Positions 36,056-47,239 of a DNA stretch of 64,000 bases are shown one piece after another. Within the stretch, counting starts at the first letter, position 1. Each line of letters starts with the position of its first letter. Both the position numbers and the translations under genes were made by a program. The DNA comes from Leguminivora glycinivorella (lineage: Eukaryota > Arthropoda > Insecta > Lepidoptera > Tortricidae): the NCBI RefSeq assembly GCF_023078275.1, contig NC_062977.1:5973118-6037117 (forward strand), written 5' to 3'. The notes under the pieces were generated by a model. It was not told the origin of the DNA. It did no database searches and saw only the letters and a program-made list of their open reading frames with translations.

Positions 36056-37717
36056 TTTATTTTAATGTGATTTATTAAACTCGATGCTTGATGTGTAATA
36101 CTAGAAAATGTAAAAAATATATTCAGCGTTTTATCTTCCAAATTTATTTATTTAAAAAATCAGCGATACCACGACAAAGTGAAGGAAGGTTGTTAGGTAC
36201 CTAAATCAAAATTACGAAGTTGCGGCGGTTTCTTAATTCCGTGTAACGACTGTGAAGACGGTAGAATTCTTTAATTATTTAGCTCTAATGGCACTGTCCT
36301 TTGACGGCGCGCTTTAATTTGGGATTCCTCCCCCAAATTAAAAATATAATGAGACCCAAGTCAGTGTTAATTGGAAACCGATCTGATATCCGCTGCCCTT
36401 TTTAGTTAAAAGTGTCGCGACACTGATTTGTTTTGCAGTTACCTTTTGAAAAGGGGCATCCGTCGATTCTGTCACGTTAAAAGACAGTGGTTCAATTAAA
36501 AAAAGGTATTTTTAGAAGGTTTTATTAACTTTTACTTGTTCTGTAGCCTGTAATTAAATCTAACAAGTCTACATATTTACATACCAGTAAGTCCGGTAAC
36601 CATCCAGCTCTCAGTATTGTCTTGACGAACACTATTTATACTTGCAAAGAAAATTATTGTAATAAAATTAATGATTTTGCCAAGACTATAAAAAAACAAG
36701 AAATGAGCTTGACTAAAATACATGGATACATGTGAATATTAATTTCTATTGCAACTTATAATAACTATAACTTCAGGTGCAGAATAGTATGTTTATTTTC
36801 GTCAAGTGAATATTACTTTTTATTTTAAATATTATATTGTGTTGTATTCTTTTCTTGTACAATAAAGTGTTTACATACATACATATTTTGAATTACTGGA
36901 GAACTTATACTACTTACCAGCGCAATGCATTTAGCTTTCAATTTGTTTAAGACATAGAATAACCTATTTATTCGCGAAGATTCGTTCGGCTTAAACGCAC
37001 GCGTGTGACTGATGGTATTCATTTGTTCGTGCAGATGGGGTTGCAGATTATCGCACTTGTAACTTTTTTCCTCCTGATTTGTCGCGGCTAAGGATTTAAT
37101 GTGACAAATGTCAGCTTAACTAGGTAAATCCTACTGAAATATGTTAGGTATACCTTCTTAGGAAAAACTTTAACTTTCGTTAAATATTTAAGAATTATTC
37201 ATAGCTAAATTCACATACACGTTTTTTTCTATTATTAATTACTTACTACACATTCTCAATCACATGATTGAAGTATTAAATCCATTGAGAGCAATTCAAA
37301 ACAGTAAGCCCAAAATAAAAAAAAGATGTCCAAATACATTCATACCACGCGCCCCATTCATATTCATGGGTCAGTTCTGTTTTGGCAGATGACAAATAAA
37401 AAACAGCAATGGATTCTGAAAACAAAATCCATCAGGTTGACATGCATGGCGGCGCGTGGGAGCCTTTCCGGTATACAGTATGATTTATTTTCTAAACAAA
37501 TATATTGTTGTGAAGTTAAAATCGTGTTTTTGTATACAACACTATTTGATTTAAGGCTGAACTGTCATGTTATCAGAGTACATTTCTGGCATATTCACAA
37601 TTGGACAAGAACCTAAGTATTGCTCATACACTGTTCGTGTTCGTAACTGCTTTCCTCTACGAAGTGGATAAGCGTTCGTCTACACGTGTAGCGCTACGAA
37701 AACGTTGGCAGTGAATG
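36056..37717. other. Non-coding stretch between two convergent LINE ends
   Basis: Bases 36825-36885 (cttgtacaataaagtgttta followed by catacatacata) look like another LINE 3' end on the plus strand. Otherwise nothing was recognised. Confidence 0.45.
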
Positions 37718-37925
37718 TTTACACATACATACATACAATCACGCCTGTATCCCATAAAGGGGTAGACAGAGCACATTAACTACTAAGCTTCAGTTCCAAA
37801 CTGTGACATTGCAGTGACAGGTTGCCAGCCTCTCGCCTACGCCACAATTTAACCCATATCCCACAGTCGACTTCTACGACACCCACGGGAAGGGGTGGTG
37901 AAATTCTTAACCCGTCACCACACGG
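37718..37925 (-). mobile_element. LINE 3' end with (GTAT)n tail, minus strand
   Basis: This is a reverse-orientation copy of 35838-36055: catacatacatacaatcacg, cctgtatcccataaaggggt, gcagtgacaggttgccagcc, ttaacccgtcaccacacggg. It keeps a segment (tcgcctacgccacaatttaa to cccacagtcgacttctacga) that is reduced in the plus-strand copy. Confidence 0.75.
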
Positions 37926-38350
37926 GACGGGGACGGGAGTGAATGTTTGAAATGGATATTCACCACCTTGTGTTAATTAACATATGCCGTTACTTATATT
38001 AAATATAAGCTATATTAAAAAGAATCGCATTTTATAAGTATTATACTACGCATTTCATATTTAAAAAGTATGCCTGCCTATATGCTTAAGCCGCCAGGTT
38101 GATTGAGAAGAGATTTAGTTTGTGATGACAGTATGGTAGTTGTAGCAATATCAATAAAGATTGTGTGATACTCAAAGACAGATTAGTTTTTATTGATCAT
38201 CATCAATCTGCACAATCGAAGTTTCGGGCACAAGCTATTAGTTCTAAATATAACGCGACTGTGAAATATGGGACTACACTTCGGGAATAACGGGAATTAA
38301 TAATTAAAAATGCATGTTTCTATATCTATTTGAGGAATGAATGACAATCG

Positions 38351-38357
38351 AAAAATA

Positions 38358-38407
<50 letters not shown>

Positions 38408-38560
38408 AAACACTTTATTGTACCAGAAAATAATACGACACACAAAAAAAGAGCTTATCACTAGTCCAAAGGCGAACTTATCCCTTTAAGGGATCTCTTC
38501 CACTTAACCTTTGAGCAATTGAATAGATATATGACAGACATATGACAACCAATTCTTAAC
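38351..38560 (-). mobile_element. LINE 3' end with long (TAC)n tail, minus strand
   Basis: The (tag)n tract at 38358-38406 (about 16 units) is followed by aaaacactttattgtaccag and cttatccctttaagggatct, the same 3' UTR as at 4413-4560. The tail is much longer here. Confidence 0.75.
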
Positions 38561-38880
38561 AATATAAAAACCTACAAGAAAACCGAAACATCCCGTATAA
38601 GGCAGTGCAATATTTTGCCCACCTTCGGGGTCTCCACATTATGCATAACTGATAAGCCATTCTGTATGCATGCGGTCCTTAGCTCGCTCGTAATGACGTC
38701 AAGGCCCAAGAGAATTGTGGATAGTTTTTGTCGGTATTTTGTCTTAAGTCTTAACGAATAGTGGAGATTTATGAGCGCTTATTTTGTTTAGGTAACATGG
38801 GTACATTATTGTTCTTAGGGACCAGTTAAAGAGTAGTTATCGAAAGAGTTAGTTATGAAGTAGATATTTTTTTACTTATT

Positions 38881-39567
38881 TTGCAGTTAATTTTATCACA
38901 TGTTGAATTTATCGAGTGTGACAGCCATAATTATGGCCAAGTATTCACAGTTATTGTATTAACCTTAGTCTTTGACTGCAACTTGGATGAATCAGAAAAT
39001 ATAAATTTTTTGGGAGTGCACATTGACAAAAGTCTGAACTGGAAAAGTCACGTACAATTTATTTGCTCAAAACTAGCAACATCAGCATATGCACTTAACC
39101 AGTTGAGACAAATAGTAAACATAGAGGTAGTCATATCAGCATATCATGCGTTAGTAGCATCTGTTTTGAGGTATGGGGTTATCTTTTGGGGGAATAGTAC
39201 CGACCGAGAATGTGTTCTGAAATCTCAAAAGAGATGTATTAGAGCAATGTTTGGACTGAAAACGCTAGATAGTAGTAGACCGTATTTTGCAAAATATAAT
39301 ATTTTGACATTTCCCTCCATTTACATCTACGAAGTAGCTTTATTTGTCAAAAATAACCCTGACATATTTCAGAGGCAAAACTCGGTGTGTGCCTCTTTAA
39401 GAGAACGAGATAACAGCAGAATTCATAATCAACTTGCTAATACTGCCCTGTTGAGGAAAAGCATACTTGGTACAGCACCTAGAATATATAATAAGATACC
39501 AAAGGAAATTAGGGATAGTAGTATTAATTTATTCAAGCGACATTTAAAGAATTTATTATTAAAGTAA
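38881..39567 (+). pseudogene. LINE reverse-transcriptase C-terminal part (5'-truncated)
   Basis: A 228-codon frame is open from 38881 to a TAA stop at 39567, beginning with a non-ATG codon. LINE homology starts near residue 28 and includes FLGVHIDKSLNWKSHV (the end of the RT palm/thumb), YGVIFWGNS, LKSQKRCIRAMFGL and, near the end, APRIYNKIPKEIRD...FKRHLKNLLL. This pattern is typical of Jockey/CR1-group LINEs. There is no catalytic FADD box because the copy is truncated. The frame itself is intact, so insertion may be fairly recent. The 3' UTR follows with AATAAA at 39789 and a tail of TTATC units to about 39820. Confidence 0.85.
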
Positions 39568-39820
39568 ATGATTTTGTTAATGATGTTAGCTTTTAAGTCA
39601 AATGTATAATTTATATTATATTTGTAAATTAATTTTAAGGCATGCGTAAAAGCTAGACTGCTGTATAGGTACTATATAGAGTTATAGATGTATTATAAGT
39701 AGAATAAGCATTTGTACGCCGAGAGGCATATCATGAAGGACTATTACCCTGTATACAACATAATAATTTTAATTTACTCATGTTAACAAATAAAGCATCT
39801 TATCATCTTATCTTATCTTT
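38970..39820 (+). mobile_element. 5'-truncated LINE insertion
   Basis: Span from the first homologous codons to the end of the tcttatcatcttatcttatc tail. The insertion lies about 0.4 kb from the minus-oriented LINE 3' end at 38351-38560. Confidence 0.75.
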
Positions 39821-39879
39821 ATACTATTTGTGTACCGTTTTACTCTATTCACTCTTCGCAATAAAGGAACAATCGCCAA

Positions 39880-40274
39880 ATACCATATAAATGATAAATG
39901 AGACATTCATGAGGTGCCGCCGTCAGCTCGTGCGGGATTACTCGTGTCGTTACCGGCCTAATGTCGCGAGAGCGGCCGTGTCACGTGACGAGACGGAAAC
40001 ACGCTGCCACACCATTAGCGGACATTACCACCAGTTTTAGAGCAAAAAAAGTGGATGTGCAAAGTGGACTCGCGCTTTGTTTATGTACCTATTTTATATT
40101 TATAACAGAGGGATAAACATCAAACACCATATAAATGAGACATTCATGAGGTAGATGGTAGATACCACCGTCGCCTTGTGCGGGATTACGAGCGTCGTTA
40201 CCGGCCTAATATCGCGAGAGCAGCCGCGTGACGTCCCACGACATTAGCGGACATTACAACTAGTTTTTGGAGCA
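39880..40274. repeat. Imperfect tandem duplication, offset about 240 bp
   Basis: Unit A (about 39880-40044) and unit B (about 40122-40274) share catataaatgagacattcat, gcgggattac...cgtcgttaccggcctaat, cgcgagagc.gccg and attagcggacattac in the same order. Differences include a 13-nt insertion after catgaggt in B and a deletion around the cacgtgacgagacgg block. The sequence is GC-richer than the flanks. It is non-coding as far as I can see. Confidence 0.8.
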
Positions 40275-41081
40275 CTGTATAATATGTGGAGGTGAGCAAT
40301 TGTGAGATTGTAACTCTATAATTATAAAAATAAAAATAATCATGGTGATCTATAATAATGGTGTTTTTCCTCCATTACTTCGCAAAGTAGTACATTTCTT
40401 GTCAGGTCGAAACTTCAAAGGACTGAAAAACGTCGTACGATACACGTGCGAAGAGGTAATTCATTTCATATTTCCTCTTTTTCGTTAAGGTTGCGCGTAA
40501 AGTTTCGCATTTCTATCTTGAATCACGCACTTCTTGTGTTGCAACTTGCAGCTAGATCAAAGCAATATTATAGCTAACATTATGTACCTACGAAAACTAC
40601 GACTATATTAAAACCTGCTACAAATAACTTTAATCACACTAGCATTACTCGACCGTGTCCGCAGACAGTTGAAATTATCCAGCGCGCAGCGGCGACGTAT
40701 CGGCTGTCACATTACGCGCGGGTGTTATTATCAAACTTTTTGAAGGGTCGCGCCGGACGCCGCGACGCCGACCGCCGGATAGGGTGGATGGTGTGGCGTG
40801 GGCTTATGCAAGCTCAACTATTTTTTTGCCAGTCTTACGCACTGGTCCCACCGCCAGCTAGTAAGATATGAGCTATCGCGCAAATGTTTCGTTCCGTTTG
40901 TAATCATATAAAAAAAATACTATAATTACTGTTACAATCACAAAAGCAATGTAACTCTGAGATTACTTGTGAAGCACACGTTCCGCGCTGAACATATTTC
41001 CAGCGTGTAACTACTAATTGCGCTATGAACGTACGAACGATACTTAATATGGTAAATGCTAAAAGCGCCTACAATAGTTAT

Positions 41082-41400
41082 TTGTTATACAAGGGGGCAA
41101 AGTTGTATTTTAATACACGAGAAGTAAAATACATTTGGACCCGAGTGTAACACAAAACTTTTCCCCTCACTATAGCGAGGAAACTACAACGCAAAAAATG
41201 CGTTTTTAACAGTGCTTCCAGTAGTTCCACAGGTGGTAAATCATATTTATTACTAGATTCACCTACTTTTATCAATTTTATAGCAGTTAATTTGACTTTA
41301 TTCAAGGTCAAATTACTTTACCCACTAGTGGATAAAATGCGTTTTTACCCGCTGGTATTAAAGGATAAAACACGTGTTTCCGAGCTAGTGAGGGGAAAAT
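41082..41400. repeat. Interspersed repeat, copy without hairpin block (see 61598-62006)
   Basis: It starts ttgttatacaagggggcaaa and ends gagctagtgaggggaaaa. It is nearly collinear with 61598-62006, but lacks a roughly 105-nt palindromic block after gtattttaa and has an extra cccactagtggataaaatgcg-like segment. Confidence 0.8.
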
Positions 41401-42007
41401 GTATTGGTGTACTGTGTGTGTGTGGCACAAGACAATCGAAATTGGCGTCAGTATCAAGCCTACACGCTGAAAGAACTAGAGCAAGAAAAAAGAAAACATA
41501 TAAATAATCCTTTTCCATGCCATCGTGCTTCGTCGCTCCAAAGTCCAGGAGGCGCATATGGTAATTCCTTATTCCGATAGGAAATAGAGGCGGTCAGTTG
41601 CAATAATCCATCACGGGGCATTGTTGGCCCCGGCCGCCATGTTTTATGTCATTTTACGTATTCCTTACAGGTTCTGATAAATATTTGTTTCGGTCAAGTT
41701 TGGACATGTCCCGGAATTGAATATCCGCCCGGGATGGATGTAACCCGTTTTGTTTTGTCCTTGCTTTATTAAAGTTTTTTAGTAGTATTTATGTTACCCT
41801 TGCATAATTTTTTCGTGTTTTAAATGTTGATCGAATCTTCTGAAAGTTCACCGTTAGCTTAATTCAATGTACTTTTTGATCTACCTGTTATATAACTACG
41901 GACTCGTATCGGACCAGTATTAAATAAGATAATTGCAATATGGTATGAATATGATAAAATTATATACGTAACAGAACTTCATGCTACAGGCTCCAGCAGA
42001 GCATACG

Positions 42008-42610
42008 TTTTTAGGGTTCCGTAGTCAACTAGGAACCCTTATAGTTTCGCCATGTCTGTCTGTCCGTCCGTCCGTCCGTCCGTCCGTCCGTCCGTCCGTC
42101 CGTCCGTCCGTCCGTCCGTCCGTCCGTCCGTCCGTCCGTCCGCGGATAATCTCAGTAACCGTAAGCACTAGAAAGCTGAAATTTGGTACCGATATGTATA
42201 TCAATCACGCCAACAAAGTGCAAAAATAAAAAATGGAAAAAAATGTTTTATTAGGGTACCCCCCCTACATGTAAAGTGGGGGCTGATTTTTTTTTTCATT
42301 CCAACCCCAACGTGTGATATATTGTTGGATAGGTATTTAAAAATGAATAAGGGTTTACTAAGATCGTTTTTTAATAATATTAATATTTTCGGAAATAATC
42401 GCTCCTAAAGGAAAAAAAAGTGCGTCCCCCCCCTCTAACTTTTGAACCATATATTTAAAAAATATGAAAAAAATCACAAAAGTAGAACTTTATAAAGACT
42501 TTCTAGAAAAATTGTTTTGAACTTGATAGGTTCAGTAGTTTTTGAGTAAATTACGGAAAACTACGGAACCCTACACTGAGCGTGGCCCGACACGCTCTTG
42601 GCCGGTTTTT
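42008..42610. repeat. Interspersed repeat, copy 2, with (TCCG)n expansion
   Basis: This is the second copy of the repeat at 12966-13512, with the same ends. The TCCG tract is expanded to about 20 units (42063-42142), which accounts for most of the length difference. The Arg/Pro/Ser/Val-repeat open frame over the tract is an artefact. Confidence 0.85.
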
Positions 42611-43993
42611 GAAGATATATCGTTGCCCACACCTAGCTCAAACAATTAATTTGTATCATCGGCAACACTGTTAGCTGTACAGTTTATTTGTACAAGGGCA
42701 TAAAGTCTACCGATGGTAAGTTAAGGGTGTTGCTGTGTGTAGTAAAAAAATCTAGTCCAATCCATCTAAGCTAACTTTGACAGAATAAAGGGAAGTCTTG
42801 TCAGGGATGTTTTTATGAAAACTATTGTTGAAAACGTTTCACGATATCTGAGTTAACATGAATAGCGAGTAAATACACAACGTTCCCTAAGTGAACATTC
42901 TGGAAAACTTCCAGCTAAGTGAATGATTGTATACTTCGCTATCAGTTTGATGTCTACCTGGAAACTTCGCCTTGCCGCCGACGAAAATATTTGGAACTCG
43001 TAATATTTTATTTTACACACCAACCATTTACTGCAGATGTTTGTCGTCAAACTTTTTAAATGACTTACCTACCTAATGAATTGCTTGGAACGTATTTACA
43101 AAATATTATTTGATATTGGGCTTAGGGTGTACTTCGTTTCATCCACCTACACATTTTTTGCACGTGTAAGTACTTCCTTATTTTTTCTTCAACGACAAAC
43201 TTGTCCTAACAATAACAAAGATATCAAAAAATTAATGGTGGTGGTTGATCACTAAGGTAGTAGGGTAGGTAGAAAAAAGTGAAAATATTTATGTGTGTAT
43301 TCAAAAGCCTTCGATCAGCAAAACAATAGAGAATAAACATAAAGCAAATGGGTTCACCTAAACATATATGTAAAATTAAATATCTCCTACTGTAAGATGT
43401 AGGATCGAAACGACTTGAAGATTTAACGAGGACAGCAATACAGCGTCGTGACCTCAACACTTCCGCCATTAACAAATAATTTCACAGTCGGAATGGCACA
43501 AATCAAATAATCATTTGGTACGACATCGAGAACAAAGGTAATCTGATGCGTTGTGACAAGTCAGATGCTAATCAGTCAACCCTTTCGCCGACAAATCGGA
43601 AATTAGCTACGCATGAGCGCTCGCGGGTTAACCCCACTTCGCAGAGCCTTCTCGGCCCCCGAGACAACCCGACCCGGTCCTTTTCTTTGAATATTTAACA
43701 AGTAGCGTTTCACGTGATCAACTGGTGAAATTATAGCCGAAGGAAAATTACCGTGGCTTGTCGAACTTAGTTTTGATGGATGCGTTGCCTGAAGAAGGTT
43801 CGTCTAAATATTAATTGATAATATGTTTTAGCCGTAAGTGCTTCACATTATCGGTGATTCTCGTTCTGTCTAATCACTCGGTATCACTAGCTACTTATTC
43901 GTAATCCTAATTGTACATGCTACAATCGTATACGATACCACGTATTTTCTGGCTTCTTTGTATGTTTGTTACTTAAACTACGCGTATTCTGAG
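42611..43993. other. Non-coding stretch
   Basis: Nothing recognised. Bases 43600-43690 are GC-richer. Confidence 0.45.
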
Positions 43994-44216
43994 TAAGGTA
44001 CAGCGGGGCAATTGTCTACTGGGGGATAATTGTAACTGATCCATTTTCTCCATTATTACACTATGATGTTAAGTTCTACAAGTATCCACTGAACACGCCT
44101 ACCATATATACGTACACCGGTGGACACTCTATTTAATAATGCAAACAGTGTAAAACATGGAAAAAATGCATTAGTTATATTTGCACCCCAGTCGAGATTT
44201 GTCCCGCTGTACCTTA
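43994..44216. mobile_element. MITE with TAAGGTACAGC inverted ends
   Basis: The left end taaggtacagcggggcaatt and the right end, read in reverse (taaggtacagcgggacaaat), match closely over about 30 nt and continue with ctactggggg / gactggggtg. The total is about 223 bp and the interior is non-coding. Confidence 0.75.
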
Positions 44217-45296
44217 TGTTTGTCGTGGGAATTATCTATCCTGCCAGTGCCAAAATAAATACCTGGCTCAATTTTACGATCAGATACTCTACCATGATAA
44301 TCACATTCATTGTATTGATAAGGTGAACACTGAACAGCGTCCCCAAACAGTTACCTTCGAGAACCAACATTACATGCCTTTTAAGTGACGTTCACGCTAT
44401 CGAGTAACGTTTGCTTAAGCATCAAAACTCAAGATAGAGGCTCAGCAGGGTTAGCACATGATTGCACATTGTATGGTATAAGCAATAACGATTTAAAACT
44501 GGACTGACAAAGCCCATACAAAAAAGCGTACCCCTGAAATGTATGAGCCTTTAGGCTTAAGACTAGATGGCGCTGTTCGCAGCCTGGAAGTGGCGAAAAT
44601 CATATTGTCCCCAAATATTTTTGCGTGTTTTTATTTTTTATTAGATGACACATTTCTTTATTTTAAGATCTGATATCACGCCAGTATACATTTTGAAAAA
44701 TAAATAAATTGGTTGGCATCATCAGTGTAGTTATGATAGTATTTAATAAGTGGCTCTAAAAAATCGAGGTATTATTCTTAGTATGAAGTATGTAAATCCT
44801 ATATATAAATATTGTAATCCTTGGTATAAGTATACTACTTGTCCTTATTTAATTAATACAATTAGAAAGATTTTAAGTTTTTATTTACCTACGTAGGTAT
44901 GTAAGATAAAACAAGGCTCTTAACCGTGTCAGGTGCCTGTCGATTAGCAGGCGCTTTGATCACGTCCGAAACGAGACGCCTCGCAACTTCAGCAGAGCTG
45001 TAATTTGTGATCTTCTGTCGAGTAACAGGAACTTCACGATGGCGTTTAGGGCCCCAAAAGCCAAAACTCCACTTGCGTCCACTAAAGGATTTGACGTCAC
45101 TCGAAAGTCTGAATGTCACGAAAAAGTTATACATTCAATGTGTGGAGAATTATTACACCGAGAACCAAAATTATATACGATTTGTTTAAATAGTGAAAAT
45201 AGTTCATGACTGCAACATGTTGAAGAAAACTTTTTAAGATAAATACGATGTTGGATTTAAGGAAACTAACACTTTTTAATTTGCTATGTACACTTG
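44217..45296. other. Non-coding stretch
   Basis: No gene was recognised. 'tagatggcgctgttcgcagc' (about 44570) resembles repeat-edge sequence. Bases 44930-45110 are GC-richer and open on both strands, without recognisable motifs. Confidence 0.4.
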
Positions 45297-45380
45297 TACA
45301 GTCAGCTGCAGTGTAAAGTAGACCCCCTTGCATACACATTTGTAGGCAGGGGGGTCTACTTTTCTCTGCAGCTGACTGTA
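45297..45380. mobile_element. 84-bp palindromic MITE
   Basis: TACAGTCAGCTGCAGTGTAA and the reverse-read right arm TACAGTCAGCTGCAGAGAAA are nearly identical, followed by AGTAGACCCCC in both arms. The loop is only about 20 nt. TA flanks the CAGTCAGC ends. Confidence 0.85.
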
Positions 45381-45401
45381 CGTAGTACGTACTTATATTT
45401 T

Positions 45402-45560
45402 ATAGATAGATAGATAGAATACTCTTTATTGGCACACCTCAGCAAAAGATACAGTGGAGACAAAACAAATGATTATAAATAGAGGCAGACAACAGGCGGT
45501 CTTATCGCTAAAGAGCGATCTCTACCAGACAACCTTTGGGTAGCGGAAATAAAAAACATA
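45402..45560 (-). mobile_element. LINE 3' end with (TAGA)n tail, minus strand
   Basis: The (tagatagata) tail is followed by ctctttattggcacacctca and gtcttatcgctaaagagcga. The last block is a hairpin (ATCGCT-CTTT-AGCGAT) also present in the plus-strand LINE at about 57730-57760. Such 3' hairpins are typical of CR1-group LINEs. Confidence 0.8.
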
Positions 45561-47162
45561 ATCAAAAAGAGTAGGTGCTTCGAAATAAAAAATCATAATT
45601 ATTCTAATTTCCAACACACAAATTGAATAAACATACACATATAATATTTAATTTAAATATTAAGTTATTTTTCTTTGATGTTTGTTTTTATTTGATTTGG
45701 AATTTGCTAATTCAAATCAGTATTGCTCAGTTTTCTTCGATCCTAAAATTGAATGGTGGCTTCATTAAAAATAAACGTTTTATGAATACAACTATAACAT
45801 AAGAAAATAAATCTATTTTTTTTATCACCTTTGTAGTTATCACCACTTATAAGGACTACGTGACCTTTAGGTAAAGTTTGGTGGGTTAAATTAAGACAAA
45901 CGCTGGGTAAATATTTTTCTCAAACATGGTATGAAATATTGATGTTATGTGCCTTATAATTGGCAGCGAAGTATGACGTTGCAGGTGCGGCTAGGACGAT
46001 TGATAGATAATGGAATTTCATACAAACCTTGCAGGCCAAGGCCGGCAAAGTCCTCTTTTTTAATATCCAAACACAGATAATTGTGACATAACATCCAGGT
46101 ATTTAGCCAATTAAAAAAAAACTATAAGGGGCTTTATAGACGTGCCGACTGCAACTGGTACGGGCCCTAGACAATATTTGATTTCGGGTGCGTTTTCATA
46201 CAAAAAAAATTTTTTCGTTTTTTTTTGAATTTTTTTTTTAACTTTTTGTTTTTTTATAAGCGTATACGGGGTATCAAAGGGGAACGAAAATTCGATTATT
46301 TTTGCGTTACGACGCACCGTTTAGGAGATACAGCCATCCAAAGTTACTATTTTCAGTAGACTTTATTTATTTCATACCATGTTTGAGAAAAGCACTATAC
46401 ATACCTCGGCGGGAAATGGGGTTGCCCGCCTCAGACCTATCCGGCCTCGCTTCGCTCGGCCGTCTATATGTCTTCGGCCGGCCCCCTTTGTCCCGGCCTC
46501 TGTAGTAATGTACTATAAATAATCAGACTGTTCTCTCTTTTCTTATCGGACCGGACCTTACTCGTATACATATTAAACGTAATAAATTAAACAAATATCA
46601 ATTAAGCCACACAAATTCCTGAAAATCACATTCCCGAAAACCGCGTTCTAATTTATTTCCTACTTGAGCAGACCATAGGGTAAAGTGTGTACCTAAGAGC
46701 ATATTTTAAATAATTAAAGGGCACCCTATGCAAACACGCATTCCTCGGGCCGAGGCGATGACAACGTCTTAAAATACGGCGCCCTTTCTTGACATGAGCT
46801 GACCTCAACCCCCGCCCTAAGGTTCATTATAATTAATAAATGACCCCTACTTGCTCTGGGCATGTGCTTCTGATTAATAACAAACTATGTCTTATTGTGA
46901 TAAGTTAAATAGTGTAATATGAAACCTTTAAACTTGCGATAACAGGCCAATACTTACAGCTACAGACGTACACTGATGATACACTGAGATCGGAAAGTAA
47001 TAATTATCTGAGTTATGTAGTTGTCGGGGAACAAAGTACGAGTGAAATTAAAAATTAAATGACATTACACATGTTGTTAGTGTATCTAAGTTAAAATTAG
47101 CTTGAAAGTTATCTAGGTACATTGTTGTTTGAGTTAGTTCAAATTACTTTAATGCAATATGG
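45561..47162. other. Non-coding stretch with repeat-like middle
   Basis: Bases 46110-46510 contain cgtgccgactgcaactggta, long T runs, and a GC-rich end rich in CGGCC (cggcctcgcttcgctcggcc). They look like worn interspersed repeats but no ends were defined. Bases 46730-46860 are GC-richer and unassigned. Confidence 0.4.
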
Positions 47163-47239
47163 TACAGTGGGTTGCAAAAGTGCATGGCAAAATCAATGAA
47201 TTCATTCATAATTTATCCATGCAAATTCGCAGCTTGTAA
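47163..47239. mobile_element. 77-bp palindromic MITE (copy 1)
   Basis: The arms tacagtgggttgcaaaagtg / gcatgg...ccatgcaaattcgcagctt surround a central tgaattca. The structure is the same as at 56365-56445. Confidence 0.7.

Noticed and set aside
42063..42142. CRISPR-like array
   Set aside because: Simple tetranucleotide repeat with no spacers. The sequence is eukaryotic.
41981..42229. Arg-Pro-Ser-Val repeat open frame
   Set aside because: Translation of the TCCG tract inside an interspersed repeat.
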